A DNA stretch of 64,000 nucleotides from Acidobacteriota bacterium (GTDB lineage Bacteria > Acidobacteriota > Terriglobia > Terriglobales > SCQP01), in the NCBI GenBank assembly GCA_027459505.1, contig DAIDIE010000013.1:1-64000 (forward strand), read 5' to 3'. This document shows, in pieces, positions 46,552 to 55,352 of the stretch. The first letter of the stretch is position 1. Each line of letters opens with the position of its first letter. The notes under the pieces were generated by a model. That model was given only the letters and a program-made list of their open reading frames with translations, was not told the DNA's origin and did not search any database. The position numbers were made by a program, and so were the translations under genes.

Positions 46552-46968
46552 TTACACCGCTTCCTTACTTATCTGCGCCTCTCCTTCTTCTCCGGTCAGC
46601 TCATATTCGTTGAACCGCAGCTGGTCCCCTACCCGGGTGCGGCTGCGAAAAACGCTGTGCACCGCCAATTCCAGCGCACTGTGCGCACGCAGCACCGGAG
46701 TCGTCATCCGGAATGGCCGCACATATTCGCGCACGGCGACCACCCGCGCGCTCCGGTCCACCAGAATCAGGTCGATCGGAAAACGCATGCCGACGGTATG
46801 GATGGAATTGCAGGGAATGATCCACAAGCCCGCCCCGGCCGGCAACTGCCGCGTGCGCAACAGTCCCACCACCCGCGACCCAAACGAATCCGCCAGCCGC
46901 ACGTGCAGCGCCAGCAGGGTGTCACGCGTCTCGTTGTAAACGAACACTCGCTTGCCGCTCATCATCAT
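46552..46968 (-). CDS. DUF192-family protein at the end of the tad operon
   Basis: A 138-residue protein with the DUF192 core: DSFGSRVVGLLRTRQLPAG, a central MRFPIDLILVD and the late ALELAVHSVFRSRTRVGDQL. Three ATG codons in a row (46968, 46965, 46962) follow GAGG; the last has the best spacing. DUF192 genes often sit beside Tad pilus loci, but their role is unknown. No signal peptide is evident with this start. The longer open frame to 47049 overlaps no conserved sequence. Confidence 0.8.
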   Translation of the reverse strand: MMMSGKRVFVYNETRDTLLALHVRLADSFGSRVVGLLRTRQLPAGAGLWIIPCNSIHTVGMRFPIDLILVDRSARVVAVREYVRPFRMTTPVLRAHSALELAVHSVFRSRTRVGDQLRFNEYELTGEEGEAQISKEAV

Positions 46969-47053
46969 CCTCGCGGAGCTTGGGAAAACTTCCGGGCTTG
47001 GCAGCGGCGCCGCGGTCGTTCGCCGCCCGGCGCCGCCGCGAAATCGCAAAACA

Positions 47054-47152
47054 TCAGCGCGGCGCCCGCGTGCGCATGCGGGCCACCAGGATCAGCAGAA
47101 CGACCACCGCCATGACTCCGGAAACCACCCGGATCAGGGTTACGTTGTCCAT
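47054..47152 (-). CDS. 32-residue single-pass membrane microprotein in the tad operon
   Basis: A very short gene between tadC and the DUF192 gene. A near-perfect Shine-Dalgarno (AAAGGAGG) lies seven bases before the ATG at 47152. The product starts MDNVTLIRVVSG, has one hydrophobic helix (VMAVVVLLILVA) and a basic tail (RMRTRAPR), predicting N-out/C-in insertion. It follows tadC by about 40 bases in the same direction. It may be a small subunit or regulator of the pilus platform; I recognise no family. Confidence 0.62.
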   Translation of the reverse strand: MDNVTLIRVVSGVMAVVVLLILVARMRTRAPR

Positions 47153-47191
47153 CGCATTTACCTCCTTTCTCTGTTTCCAGCGGACTCGTGC

Positions 47192-48112
47192 CTAATGCAG
47201 CCGCGAAAAACCTTTCATCAGCGTGATGATCGCGGGCACCGCGGTGACAATGAAAATGCTGGGAAAGATAAACAGCACCAGCGGGAAGACCAGCTTGATG
47301 GTGGTCTTCGCCGCCAGTTCCTCGGCCTGCTGCCGCCGCTGCGTCCGCAGCGCCTCGGAAAAAACGTTCAGGGTGCGGGAGATGGGCGTGCCAAAGCGGT
47401 CGGTCTGCACCAGCATGTTCACAAATGACTGAATGCTGCTCACCGGAACACGCTCCGCCAGTTGCCGCCAGGCCTCCAGCCGCGGCTTGCCGGCGCGCTG
47501 CTCGTGATGCACCTGCAGCAGTTCCTGCGCCAGATCCGGATGGGATAGCGCCAGTTCCTGACTCACACGCAACACCGCCTGGTCCAGCCCCAGGCCCGCC
47601 TCCACACAAATAGCCAGCAGATCGAGCGCGTCCGGCAGGCTCAGACGAATGCGCTCGCGCCGCGCCACAATCGCCTGGTTCAGCCACATTTCGGGAGCGA
47701 AATACCCCCCAAGACCCGCCAGCACGAGATAGAGGAAATTCATCTCCCGCGCCAGCAGGCTCACCAGCAGGATCAGCAGCAGCGGCAGCACCAGCCGGGC
47801 CGCCAGAAAAACCTCCGCCTGCCGTTGCTGGCGGTATCCGGCCAGCGCCAGACGCCGCCGCAGTTCCGGACTCGCTTTGCCCCCCAGCAGCGCCCGCCAC
47901 TGCGCCACCTGCTCCAGCAGCCGCTCGCTGGCGACGCGGGAAGCGCCGCCCTCGGCGAGGAGCCCGGTTTCAGGCGCCGCCTCACGCGCCGTCTGCGTCA
48001 CCGCAAGCAGCCGTTTCTCCGCAAACAGCGCCCGCGTCAGGTACAGCATCAGCGCAAAAACCACGCCCGCAATCAATAGTCCGATCCCCAACACACTGAC
48101 CAGCATCGCCAT
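47192..48112 (-). CDS. tadC: Tad pilus inner-membrane platform protein TadC (T2SSF family)
   Basis: A 306-residue membrane protein. The ATG at 48112 overlaps the tadB stop (TAATG). An N-terminal helix (VSVLGIGLLIAGVVFALML) and a helix pair (LVLPLLLILLVSLLA; LYLVLAGLGGYFAPEMWL) precede the T2SSF domain (SLPDALDLLAICVEAGLGLDQAV). A final helix has LVLFIFPSIFIVTAVPAII. TadB and TadC form the platform that couples the TadA ATPase to pilin extrusion. Confidence 0.93.
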   Translation of the reverse strand: MAMLVSVLGIGLLIAGVVFALMLYLTRALFAEKRLLAVTQTAREAAPETGLLAEGGASRVASERLLEQVAQWRALLGGKASPELRRRLALAGYRQQRQAEVFLAARLVLPLLLILLVSLLAREMNFLYLVLAGLGGYFAPEMWLNQAIVARRERIRLSLPDALDLLAICVEAGLGLDQAVLRVSQELALSHPDLAQELLQVHHEQRAGKPRLEAWRQLAERVPVSSIQSFVNMLVQTDRFGTPISRTLNVFSEALRTQRRQQAEELAAKTTIKLVFPLVLFIFPSIFIVTAVPAIITLMKGFSRLH

Positions 48113-49065
48113 TACACCTTGATCTGGATAATCTTGCGCATCGCCACAACGCCCAGCAGCATCATCACCAGGCCCGCCTCCAGCACATGCCGCCCCAGCT
48201 TGTCCTGAAACAGTTGCTCCTCGTAGCCGCGGTTGATCAGCATCAACACTCCGAAGATCACAAACGGCAACAGGCACAGCACCCATCCCGTCACCCGCCC
48301 CTGCGCCGTGTAGATCCGGATCTGTCCGCGCAAACGCATCCGTTCCCGGATGACCGCCACCGCCTTGTCGAGAATCTGCGACAGGTTGCCCCCACTCTCG
48401 CGTTGCACCAGCACCGAAGTCACCAGCATGCGCATGTCGTCCAGCGGGACGCGTTGCGCCAGTTGGAGAAAGGCCTCCCGCGCCGGTAGCCCCAACGTCT
48501 GCTGTTCATAGACTTCGCGGAATTCCCCGCGCACCGGCTCCGGCATCTCCTCGGCCACCATGCGCAGCGCCGAACTGACGGTATGACCCGCCTTCAAGGC
48601 GCGCGACATCAGGTCAATGGTGTCGGGCAACTGCGCCGACAGCCGCGCAAAACGCTGCATCCGGCGCAGTTGCAGCAGAGCCACCGGCACAGCTCCGGCT
48701 GACGGCGCGGCCACAAGCGTCAGTTCCCACGGCGCTCGCAGCAGCACCAGCACAAGCGCCCCTCCCCCGCCCCACAGCCCGCATTGCCAGACCACGCGCT
48801 GGGCGCTCACCGTAGCCCCCGCCTGCCGGATCAGCCGCCGCAATCGCTCGCCCAGCCCCGCGCCCAGCCAGCCAGCTTCGGCAGAATCGGCTAACGTCAC
48901 CCCTTCCGGCTGGCTCGCCTCCGCCGCTGACGCTTGGCCGCCAATCAGCTCCAGTTGCCGCGCCACCTGCCGCTCGCGCGCGCTCGGCCGCAACACCATC
49001 CACGCCACCGGCAGCGCCAGCAGCAGCAAAACCACGAAAATCAGTACCGCCACAAAAACCGGCAT
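48112..49065 (-). CDS. tadB: Tad pilus inner-membrane platform protein TadB (T2SSF family)
   Basis: A 317-residue paralogue of TadC with an N-terminal helix (FVAVLIFVVLLLLALPVAWM), a central T2SSF domain (LPDTIDLMSRALKAGHTVSSAL, positions about 150-170; VLVQRESGGNLSQILDKAVA) and C-terminal helices. It sits between tadA (21-base gap) and tadC (overlap) in the standard Tad order. Confidence 0.93.
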   Translation of the reverse strand: MPVFVAVLIFVVLLLLALPVAWMVLRPSARERQVARQLELIGGQASAAEASQPEGVTLADSAEAGWLGAGLGERLRRLIRQAGATVSAQRVVWQCGLWGGGGALVLVLLRAPWELTLVAAPSAGAVPVALLQLRRMQRFARLSAQLPDTIDLMSRALKAGHTVSSALRMVAEEMPEPVRGEFREVYEQQTLGLPAREAFLQLAQRVPLDDMRMLVTSVLVQRESGGNLSQILDKAVAVIRERMRLRGQIRIYTAQGRVTGWVLCLLPFVIFGVLMLINRGYEEQLFQDKLGRHVLEAGLVMMLLGVVAMRKIIQIKV

Positions 49066-49086
49066 GGCCGCCCCTCTTCGCCCCGC

Positions 49087-50451
49087 TTACACCGCCTGGT
49101 CGGTGTCAAACCACTGCGCCGGCACCGGAATGCCAGAACTCACCAGCCGCTCGGCGAACTTGGGCCGGATGCCCGTCGCCCGGAAGCTGCCCAGCACGCG
49201 CCCCCCCGCCCCAATCCCCCGCCGCACAAACACGAACACCTCCTGCATGCTCACCACCTCCTCCTCCATGCCCGTGATTTCCGTGACGTGCGTGATGCGC
49301 CGCGTGCCGTCGCTTAAACGCGTGATCTGCACCACCAGGTTCACCGCCGACGCGATCTGCTGCCGTATGGCCCGCTCGGGCAAATTCAGGTTGGCCATCA
49401 TCGCCATGGTCTCGATACGCGCCACCGCGTCGCGCGGGCTGTTGGCGTGCACGGTGGTCAGCGAGCCGTCATGCCCGGTGTTCATCGCCTGCAGCATGTC
49501 CAGCGCCTCCTCGCCGCGCACTTCGCCCACCACAATCCGGTCGGGCCGCATACGCAGAGCGTTGATCAGCAACTGCCGCTGCCGCACCGCTCCCTGCCCC
49601 TCCACGTTGGGCGGACGGCACTCCAGCCGCACCACATGGTGCTGCTTCATCTGCAGTTCCGCCGAGTCCTCAATCGTCACAATGCGCTCGCGATCGGATA
49701 TCACCCCGGAAAGAACGTTCAACAGCGTCGTCTTCCCCGCTCCCGTGCCGCCAGAAATCACGATGTTGAGCCGCGCCCGCACCGCCCCGCGCAGCAGCTC
49801 CAGCATCGGATCAATCAGCGTTCCGTTGTGCAGCAGATTCTCCTCACTCAGCGGAATGCGTGCGAACTTGCGAATGGAAAGCACCGGACCATCAATCGAC
49901 AGCGGCGGAATAATCACGTTCACACGGCTGCCATCCGCCAGCCGCGCGTCCACCATCGGTGAAGCCTCGTCCACCCGCCGCCCCACCGCCGAAACGATCT
50001 TTTCAATGATGTGCATCAGGTGGGCGGCATCCTTGAAACGCACTTCCGTTAACTGCAGTACGCCGGCCCGCTCCACGTACACGGTCTCGTGGTTGTTCAC
50101 CAGGATGTCGTTGATGGCCGGATCCGCCAGCAGGGGCTCCAGCGGCCCCAGCCCAAAAACCTCGTCCAGAACCTCCCGCCCCAGCCGCTCCCGCTCACCG
50201 CCGCTCAAGGGCAGGTTGAGCGCCTGCACCAGCTCCCGAATCACCGCCAGCACCTGCTGCCGGACATAGGCTTCCTGGCTGCTGGCCACCCGCTCCAGAT
50301 CCAGGCGGGTCAGCAGCTCACGGTGAATCGCGGTTTTCAGTTCCTGAAAAAACAGTGGATCGTCCGGCGACGCCGCTGCCAGTTCCTGCAGGCTGCGCCC
50401 CGCCGCCGCCGGGCGGTTCACGTTCGTGGAATGTATCGGCCTGCTCGCCAT
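49087..50451 (-). CDS. tadA: Tad pilus assembly ATPase TadA/CpaF
   Basis: A 454-residue hexameric secretion ATPase of the GspE/VirB11 superfamily. The Walker A motif [14 protein letters not shown] is at about residue 230, followed by the Asp-box-like [10 protein letters not shown], Walker B ([19 protein letters not shown]) and the His-box ([17 protein letters not shown]). The N-terminal region ([20 protein letters not shown]) is the CpaF-type helical domain. It powers pilus extension and probably retraction. Confidence 0.96.
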   Translation of the reverse strand: MASRPIHSTNVNRPAAAGRSLQELAAASPDDPLFFQELKTAIHRELLTRLDLERVASSQEAYVRQQVLAVIRELVQALNLPLSGGERERLGREVLDEVFGLGPLEPLLADPAINDILVNNHETVYVERAGVLQLTEVRFKDAAHLMHIIEKIVSAVGRRVDEASPMVDARLADGSRVNVIIPPLSIDGPVLSIRKFARIPLSEENLLHNGTLIDPMLELLRGAVRARLNIVISGGTGAGKTTLLNVLSGVISDRERIVTIEDSAELQMKQHHVVRLECRPPNVEGQGAVRQRQLLINALRMRPDRIVVGEVRGEEALDMLQAMNTGHDGSLTTVHANSPRDAVARIETMAMMANLNLPERAIRQQIASAVNLVVQITRLSDGTRRITHVTEITGMEEEVVSMQEVFVFVRRGIGAGGRVLGSFRATGIRPKFAERLVSSGIPVPAQWFDTDQAV

Positions 50452-50496
50452 GACGCCGCTCCCCCATCTCGACTTCTAACGCCGCGCGCGCGGCGT

Positions 50497-51720
50497 TCAG
50501 CCGCTGCGCCGCTCGCCAGCCCGCGCCACCGGCTCTTCCAGCAGCGCGGCCGCCAACCGCTCCACCCCGCGCGCCAACTCGCTGCCGTTCCTCCCCAGCC
50601 AGCCGCCCAGCGCGCGCCCCGCCCCGTCGCCTCCCAACCCTTCCTCCAGAGCGTGCGACATCTGCTCGTACTGGTTGGGTATGCTGGCAAACAACTTGCT
50701 CTTCAACGCCTTCTCGATTTGTTCCGGGTTGAAGTGCGCCTCCTTGCGCTGCCGGTTCAGGACCAGGCGCAACTGCCGCGCCAGCACCTCACTCTGTTCG
50801 AACTGTCCCAGCAGACGCGCCGTGTTGCGCAGCGCCGCCAATTCCGGCGTGGTCACGATATAGACCTCGTCGCAACTGGCCGCCAGAGCGCCCAACGCCA
50901 TCTCCGCCGGCGCGTCCGCCAGCACCTCTTCGTAAAGCGTGCGCAGAAAATCCAGCGTGCGCAGCAGCGCCTCGCTCTCCACCGGACGGGGCGCCTGCCC
51001 TCCCTCCGGCGCCGCCAGCAAATGCAGACCGCTGGCGTGCGGCCGCACATAGCTCTCCACCAGCGCCCGGTCCAGCCGCTCGGGACGCTCCGCCAGCTCG
51101 AACAGGTGATAGCGCTGCCCCGCCAGTCCCAGATACAGCGCCGCGTCGCCAAAGCCCGCGTGCAGATCCACCAGCAGCACCTTGCGCCGGTGCCGCCGCG
51201 CCAGCGTCACCCCTAAATGCGCCGCCAGCGCTGTCACCCCCACCCCGCCTTTGCCCGCCGTCAGCACCCGCAAACGCCCCAGCCGCCGCTCGCGCCGGCC
51301 CCGCACCCGTCGCACCGCCTGCAGAAACTCCTCCCCCTGCAGCGGCTTGCCCAGATACTCGCCACAGCCGCTGCGCATGGCCTGCAGGATCGCCTCCGGC
51401 CGCGCCTGCGCCGATACCGCAAACAGCGCCATTCCCGGGTAGTGTTCCTTCAACAGCGCCGCCGCCCGGCTTGCCTCTTCCGGCGCCTCATCAAAATCCA
51501 GCAGGCAAAGCTCGGGCGGCGCGGCGCTCTCCCACGCCACCGTGCCGCCCCAACTCCGGCCCAACTCCAGACGGATTTCCTGCACCAGCCGCACCGCGCC
51601 ATCGCGCCCCGCCAGCTCGCGCACCCGGCGCACTGAATCCGCGTCCAGGTTCAAGGTGGCCAGCGTCAGTTGCTCGCCGCGCACCGGCGGGAATGATGAT
51701 GCCGCGCTTGGTTTGTTCAT
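50497..51720 (-). CDS. tadZ: Tad pilus localisation protein TadZ/CpaE (MinD-like ATPase)
   Basis: A 407-residue protein with an atypical receiver-like N-terminal domain (about 1-135) and a MinD/ParA-type ATPase. The P-loop is deviant: TAGKGGVGVTALAAHLG has Val in place of the second Lys, as is common in TadZ. The next strand VLLVDLHAGFGDAALYLGL is conserved. TadZ places the pilus machine at the pole. It follows the secretin gene by four bases. Confidence 0.92.
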   Translation of the reverse strand: MNKPSAASSFPPVRGEQLTLATLNLDADSVRRVRELAGRDGAVRLVQEIRLELGRSWGGTVAWESAAPPELCLLDFDEAPEEASRAAALLKEHYPGMALFAVSAQARPEAILQAMRSGCGEYLGKPLQGEEFLQAVRRVRGRRERRLGRLRVLTAGKGGVGVTALAAHLGVTLARRHRRKVLLVDLHAGFGDAALYLGLAGQRYHLFELAERPERLDRALVESYVRPHASGLHLLAAPEGGQAPRPVESEALLRTLDFLRTLYEEVLADAPAEMALGALAASCDEVYIVTTPELAALRNTARLLGQFEQSEVLARQLRLVLNRQRKEAHFNPEQIEKALKSKLFASIPNQYEQMSHALEEGLGGDGAGRALGGWLGRNGSELARGVERLAAALLEEPVARAGERRSG

Positions 51721-51724
51721 AGCG

Positions 51725-53395
51725 TCAGCGCCTCGGCTTTTTCACCAGCGGCGCTCCCCTCTTCGGCAGCCCGCGATCAAACTTGCGCGGGTTGAGATAG
51801 CCCATCGCCGGCGCCGGCGGCCGCGGCACGCTGGCAACTCCGCCCACCGGATCGATGATGTGCGGCTGTACCAGCACCATCAGCTCACTGCGGCTGCGCA
51901 CGTCGGAATGGGATTGAAAAATCTTCCCCAGTACCGGCACCGAGGCAATCCCCGGCATGCGGCGCAATTCCGCCGTGGTGCGCTGGTCCAGCAGCCCCGC
52001 AATCGCAAACGGCTGCCCATCGCGCAACTCGATGACCGTTTTGGCGCGCCGCGTGGAAATCGCCGGAATCGTGAAACCCTCGATTGTCACCGCGTTGCTG
52101 AAATCCAGCGCGCTCACCTCCGGCGCCACCCGCAGACGCACCACATTGCCGGGCTCAATCGTCCCCACAAAACGCAGCCGCACCCCAAAGGGCCGGAACT
52201 CGATGGTGACCGCGCCTATATTCGCGCCCCCCTGCACCACCGGAAACGGGAACTCCCCGCCCGCCAGAAAGCTGGCCGGCTGTCCCGGCAAAGCGATCAG
52301 ATTGGGCTCGGCCAGAATCTGCAGAACGTTTTTCTGCTCCAGGTCCTGCACCAGCGCGCCAAAATTTAAATCCGGCCGGAAGAAAAAAATGTTCAGCAGG
52401 TTGGTCAAACCGAATTCGGTGCTGCTTCCCTTGAGCGGCGCCCCGATAATGCCGCGCACCTTCAGCCCGCTGCTGTCGGCGCCACCCACCGTTCCAAACT
52501 GCTGCGTCGAGGTCACCCCCGGGGTGTTGAACGCGCCCGTCGACAGCAGGTTCACCCCAAACTGATTCAGCCGCGTGCGATCGACCTCGACAAAACGCAC
52601 TTCCAGCAGAATTTGCCGCTGCCGCGGCGGCGCCACCTGCAACGAGTTCACCACCGACTTCGAGTAAGCTTTGGCCATCTTCACCAGCGCCGCCGCCGTC
52701 GCCGCATCGGGCACCGTGCCACTGAGCAGAACATGCATCCCGTCCGCCCGCGCCTGGATCGGCAGACCGCGATAGCTGGTCCGGATGGTCTCCTGCAGCG
52801 CATCCACATCGAGGTTCACCTCGACCGTCAACATGCGATAGGAACCATCGCCGCGCCACAGAAAGACGCTGCTGCTCCCCGGCTGCTTGCCCTCCAGCAC
52901 CACCTGCGCCGGTCTGGTCGCCACCGCCGCCACCACCACGGGATTGCTCACCAGAATGCGCCGCCACGGTCCCCGCCCACTCACCACGCTGGAGGTGCCC
53001 ACATGCAACCGCACCAGCTCCGGCGCTGGCATTGCCGGCTCCGCTTCGTCTCGCACGCCAACCGGCGGTGTCGCCCGACTCCCGTCCCGGCCCACCTCGG
53101 CTCGTCGCGCCAACAGCCGCCGTCTCGCCAGCCGCTCGGACCCAGCCGCCAGCGCGTGCCCCAGCTCTGATGCTCCTCGCCCTGATGGCACAGCCACCAG
53201 CGCCCCTGCCGTGGCCGACTCCACGCTGGCTTGCGCCGCAACCGCCTCCGGCAGCAGCCCCAGGCTCAGCGCCAGCACAGCAGCCGCCATGACTGCCCGC
53301 CCGCAAGCTCCCAGCCATCGTTCCCAGCGGCGCCGGCACGGATTGCTCCGCCTTCCGCGCGGCCAATGCCGCCCGCCACCGTTGCCATCCTTCAT
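51725..53395 (-). CDS. cpaC: Tad pilus outer-membrane secretin CpaC/RcpA
   Basis: A 556-residue secretin. A signal peptide lies at about residues 35-55 after a long basic N-terminus. Then come a pilus N-domain (ILVSNPVVVAAVATRPAQVV), a BON-like segment (LLSGTVPDAATAAALVKMAK) and the secretin domain (LLEVRFVEVDRTRLNQFGVN; LAEPNLIALPGQPASFLAGG; PFAIAGLLDQR). It forms the outer-membrane pore for the pilus. AGGAGA lies eight bases before the ATG. Confidence 0.95.
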   Translation of the reverse strand: MKDGNGGGRHWPRGRRSNPCRRRWERWLGACGRAVMAAAVLALSLGLLPEAVAAQASVESATAGALVAVPSGRGASELGHALAAGSERLARRRLLARRAEVGRDGSRATPPVGVRDEAEPAMPAPELVRLHVGTSSVVSGRGPWRRILVSNPVVVAAVATRPAQVVLEGKQPGSSSVFLWRGDGSYRMLTVEVNLDVDALQETIRTSYRGLPIQARADGMHVLLSGTVPDAATAAALVKMAKAYSKSVVNSLQVAPPRQRQILLEVRFVEVDRTRLNQFGVNLLSTGAFNTPGVTSTQQFGTVGGADSSGLKVRGIIGAPLKGSSTEFGLTNLLNIFFFRPDLNFGALVQDLEQKNVLQILAEPNLIALPGQPASFLAGGEFPFPVVQGGANIGAVTIEFRPFGVRLRFVGTIEPGNVVRLRVAPEVSALDFSNAVTIEGFTIPAISTRRAKTVIELRDGQPFAIAGLLDQRTTAELRRMPGIASVPVLGKIFQSHSDVRSRSELMVLVQPHIIDPVGGVASVPRPPAPAMGYLNPRKFDRGLPKRGAPLVKKPRR

Positions 53396-53440
53396 TTCTG
53401 TTCTCCTGAAAAGCGCTCCGCGTCGCGTCTGCGGCAGCGT

Positions 53441-54211
53441 TTAGAAGTGCACCACCACGCGCTTGCTGCCCTCAATCAGCAGCAGCCCGGGATGCACGCG
53501 CGGCCGCCGGCCGCGCCTGGCGGTGACGGGAAATGCGACTAACTGGCTCAAGCGCGTGGGAATCGGACGCAGATGCTGCGTATCGGCCCCGTTGCGCAGC
53601 ACAAACTGAATGCTGCCCTGCGTGCTGGCCATCAGCAGCTTCTGCGCCTGCGGCGGCTTCAGCAGCAAGGTCACCACGTTCACCGCGTGCGGTTTGCCGC
53701 GTGGGTCCGGCTCCACCTGCTCGCCGGCGGTCAGCACCTCGGCGTTCTGCAGGATGGTCTGCGTCACCGGCCCGGTCTGCTGGGGCGGCAGATTATTGAA
53801 GGTCACCAGCACGTCCACATGACAGCCGGGATAAAGAAAACCGGCCACCCCGACAATGTTGTTGGAGCGCACCGAGGTCGCCCGCATCCCCGGCGGAATC
53901 CGCGGCGAAAGCCCCAGCCCGGAGCCGGGCTCGGCCAGCGTGTGCGCCAGCAGCGGTTGGCCGCTCTGCAGCGGGTAGATCAAGGGCCGCCCCAGCGCCG
54001 CCGGCAGCTTGTCCAGGCTATCTTGCAATGGCAGCGAAGCGGGCCACTGCGCCAGCTTCACGTCCTGCGCGGTCAACGCTACACCCGCCGGCAAGTCGTG
54101 CGCCGCCACCACCACCTGCCGCCAAGCCAGATGCGGCGCGTTGCGCCGCAACAGCCGGTACAGCACCAGCGTCGCACCGCCCGCCAGCAGCAGCGCGGTC
54201 AACAAGGCCAT
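53441..54211 (-). CDS. cpaB: Tad pilus assembly protein CpaB/RcpC
   Basis: A 256-residue periplasmic protein anchored by one N-terminal helix (MALLTALLLAGGATLVLY). A SAF domain (VVVAAHDLPAGVALTAQDVK) precedes the RcpC/CpaB domain (VAGFLYPGCHVDVLVTFNN; TILQNAEVLTAGEQV). It works with the CpaC secretin, probably touching peptidoglycan. No clear Shine-Dalgarno is seen at the ATG, and the frame has no other start before an upstream stop. Confidence 0.93.
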   Translation of the reverse strand: MALLTALLLAGGATLVLYRLLRRNAPHLAWRQVVVAAHDLPAGVALTAQDVKLAQWPASLPLQDSLDKLPAALGRPLIYPLQSGQPLLAHTLAEPGSGLGLSPRIPPGMRATSVRSNNIVGVAGFLYPGCHVDVLVTFNNLPPQQTGPVTQTILQNAEVLTAGEQVEPDPRGKPHAVNVVTLLLKPPQAQKLLMASTQGSIQFVLRNGADTQHLRPIPTRLSQLVAFPVTARRGRRPRVHPGLLLIEGSKRVVVHF

Positions 54212-54235
54212 CAGAAATCTGCGCGCGTTCGTATA

Positions 54236-54775
54236 TCACCCCCGCCAAAGCGCTGTGCCCAATACCCAGCCCGCGCCCAACGCCATCGCCACCCCGTACG
54301 GCAGCCGCAGTAAGGCGGCGTTGGTCAGATTCAGGCGCTCATGCGGCGCCAGCCGCCGCCGCGCCAGCCACGCCAGCAGCTGCCCCGTATTGCGCAGCGT
54401 CGCCAGCAACCGCCCCCGCCAGAGCACCAGCAGAAGCGCGATCGCCGCTCCCGCCAGCGCCGTCGCCACCACCTCCCGCAGCGCCAGACCGCCGCCCGCC
54501 AGCGCGCCCACCGCCGCCATCAGCTTCACATCCCCGCCACCCATTCCGCCCAGCAAATACACGGGCAACAACATGCCCCCACCCAGCAGCATTCCCCCCA
54601 ACGCCTGCAGCCACCCCGCCGCCCCCTGCGTGAGACCGTGCAGCAACAACCCCGCCAGCACCGCCGCATACGTCAAACGGTTGGGAATGCGCCCGCTGCG
54701 CACATCCCAGCCCGCCCCCAGCACGGCCGCCAGGCTGGCCCCCAGCAGAAACCAGGTTTGCAACTCCAGCGTCAC
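54236..54775 (-). CDS. tadV: Prepilin peptidase TadV/CpaA (A24 family)
   Basis: A 179-residue polytopic aspartic protease that cleaves Flp and TadE-type prepilins. The two catalytic Asp are at about 24 (GWDVRSGRIPN) and 82 (GGMGGGDVKLMAAVG). GTG at 54775 was chosen because AGGAGA is six bases upstream; the longer frame to 54802 is also open. It lacks the N-methyltransferase domain of PilD, as TadV should. A strong hairpin separates it from flp. Confidence 0.92.
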   Translation of the reverse strand: MTLELQTWFLLGASLAAVLGAGWDVRSGRIPNRLTYAAVLAGLLLHGLTQGAAGWLQALGGMLLGGGMLLPVYLLGGMGGGDVKLMAAVGALAGGGLALREVVATALAGAAIALLLVLWRGRLLATLRNTGQLLAWLARRRLAPHERLNLTNAALLRLPYGVAMALGAGWVLGTALWRG

Positions 54776-54804
54776 GCGCTCTCTCCTGGCGATCCGGACC
54801 ACCC

Positions 54805-54834
54805 GGCGGCGGCGCGCCTTGCCGCGCCGCCGCC
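54805..54834 (-). promoter_or_regulatory. Perfect 12-base GC hairpin between flp and tadV
   Basis: Arms GGCGGCGGCGCG and CGCGCCGCCGCC enclose a 6-base loop, 21 bases after the flp stop. No T tract follows. It probably stabilises the short flp mRNA 3' end or attenuates read-through, giving far more pilin than machinery. Confidence 0.6.
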
Positions 54835-54855
54835 CAGTGGCCCACGCCGCTGCTC

Positions 54856-55038
54856 TTAAACGTACTGCCCCAGAATCGTGCCCACCTTGGTGAAGGCACT
54901 GTTGATCGAAGCCGCCAAGGTGCTCATGCCGGCGGTCGCGGCAAAGGCCACCAGCGCCACTATCAACACGTACTCAATCAAGCCCTGGCCGGACTCGTCC
55001 TGGTCCAGCCGCTGTAGACGTTGCAGAATCCTCGACAT
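54856..55038 (-). CDS. flp: Flp-type major pilin
   Basis: A 60-residue prepilin, first gene of the tad operon. A short basic leader ends in the cleavage site SG/QGLIEYVLIV, with the conserved Glu(+5) and Tyr(+6) of Flp pilins, so the mature pilin starts at Gln18 and has 43 residues. A hydrophobic helix follows, then a small Ser/Thr-rich tail (SINSAFTKVGTILGQYV). AAGGAG lies eight bases before the ATG at 55038. A sigma-54 promoter about 50 bases upstream is proposed. Confidence 0.94.
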   Translation of the reverse strand: MSRILQRLQRLDQDESGQGLIEYVLIVALVAFAATAGMSTLAASINSAFTKVGTILGQYV

Positions 55039-55099
55039 CGATTGCGCTCCTTTTCCGCCCCCCGGCTCCAGCCGGGTTGCAGCTTGCTGGGGAGAGCGC

Positions 55100-55116
55100 T
55101 GCAGCAACGTTGCCAA
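55100..55116 (-). promoter_or_regulatory. Predicted sigma-54 (-24/-12) promoter of flp
   Basis: On the minus strand 55116-55100 reads TTGGCAACGTTGCTGCA. Against YTGGCACGRNNNTTGCW it keeps the full TTGGCA and TGCA blocks at exact spacing (GG at 55114-55113, GC at 55102-55101) and has C instead of the first T of TTGC. The predicted start is near 55090, giving a leader of about 50 bases. Confidence 0.65.
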
Positions 55117-55328
55117 AGCGACGGTGGAGGCGCCCCGCCGCCGCGAAATCTGTCTTTCGTCCCCATTCCTCCGCCGCCGGCGCGCCCCGCCGCTGGCGCC
55201 AGCCACCTGCCTGCGCCCCCTCCGTCCGCCCGCGGCCCGGCCCCGCGCCCCGCGTTCCGCGCGGACCTCCCCGACGCCGTCACGCGGTGCTGTGCTGTGC
55301 TGCGTTGGTGACGCTCTAGCCGGTGCAG

Positions 55329-55346
55329 TGTCACCGGATGGTGACA
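55329..55346. promoter_or_regulatory. Perfect dyad, candidate activator site upstream of flp
   Basis: TGTCACC, GGAT, GGTGACA: 7-base perfect arms about 250 bases upstream of the predicted flp start. Further half sites GGTGAC (55307-55312) and GTCAC (55279-55283) lie between it and the promoter. It overlaps no gene and is a natural enhancer candidate for the nearby NtrC-type regulator. Confidence 0.5.
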
Positions 55347-55352
55347 GCGCCG

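Larger units (their letters stand above)
55039..55352. other. Regulatory gap upstream of flp
   Basis: A 314-base GC-rich gap between flp and the GT-C gene. It contains the sigma-54 promoter, the GTCAC dyad cluster and a GTGCT triple repeat (about 55287-55301). The plus and minus open frames through it have no protein-like features. Confidence 0.6.

Noticed and set aside
48617-50269. 550-codon plus-strand open frame
   Set aside because: Ser/Arg/Pro-rich shadow across tadB and tadA, which are unmistakable on the other strand.
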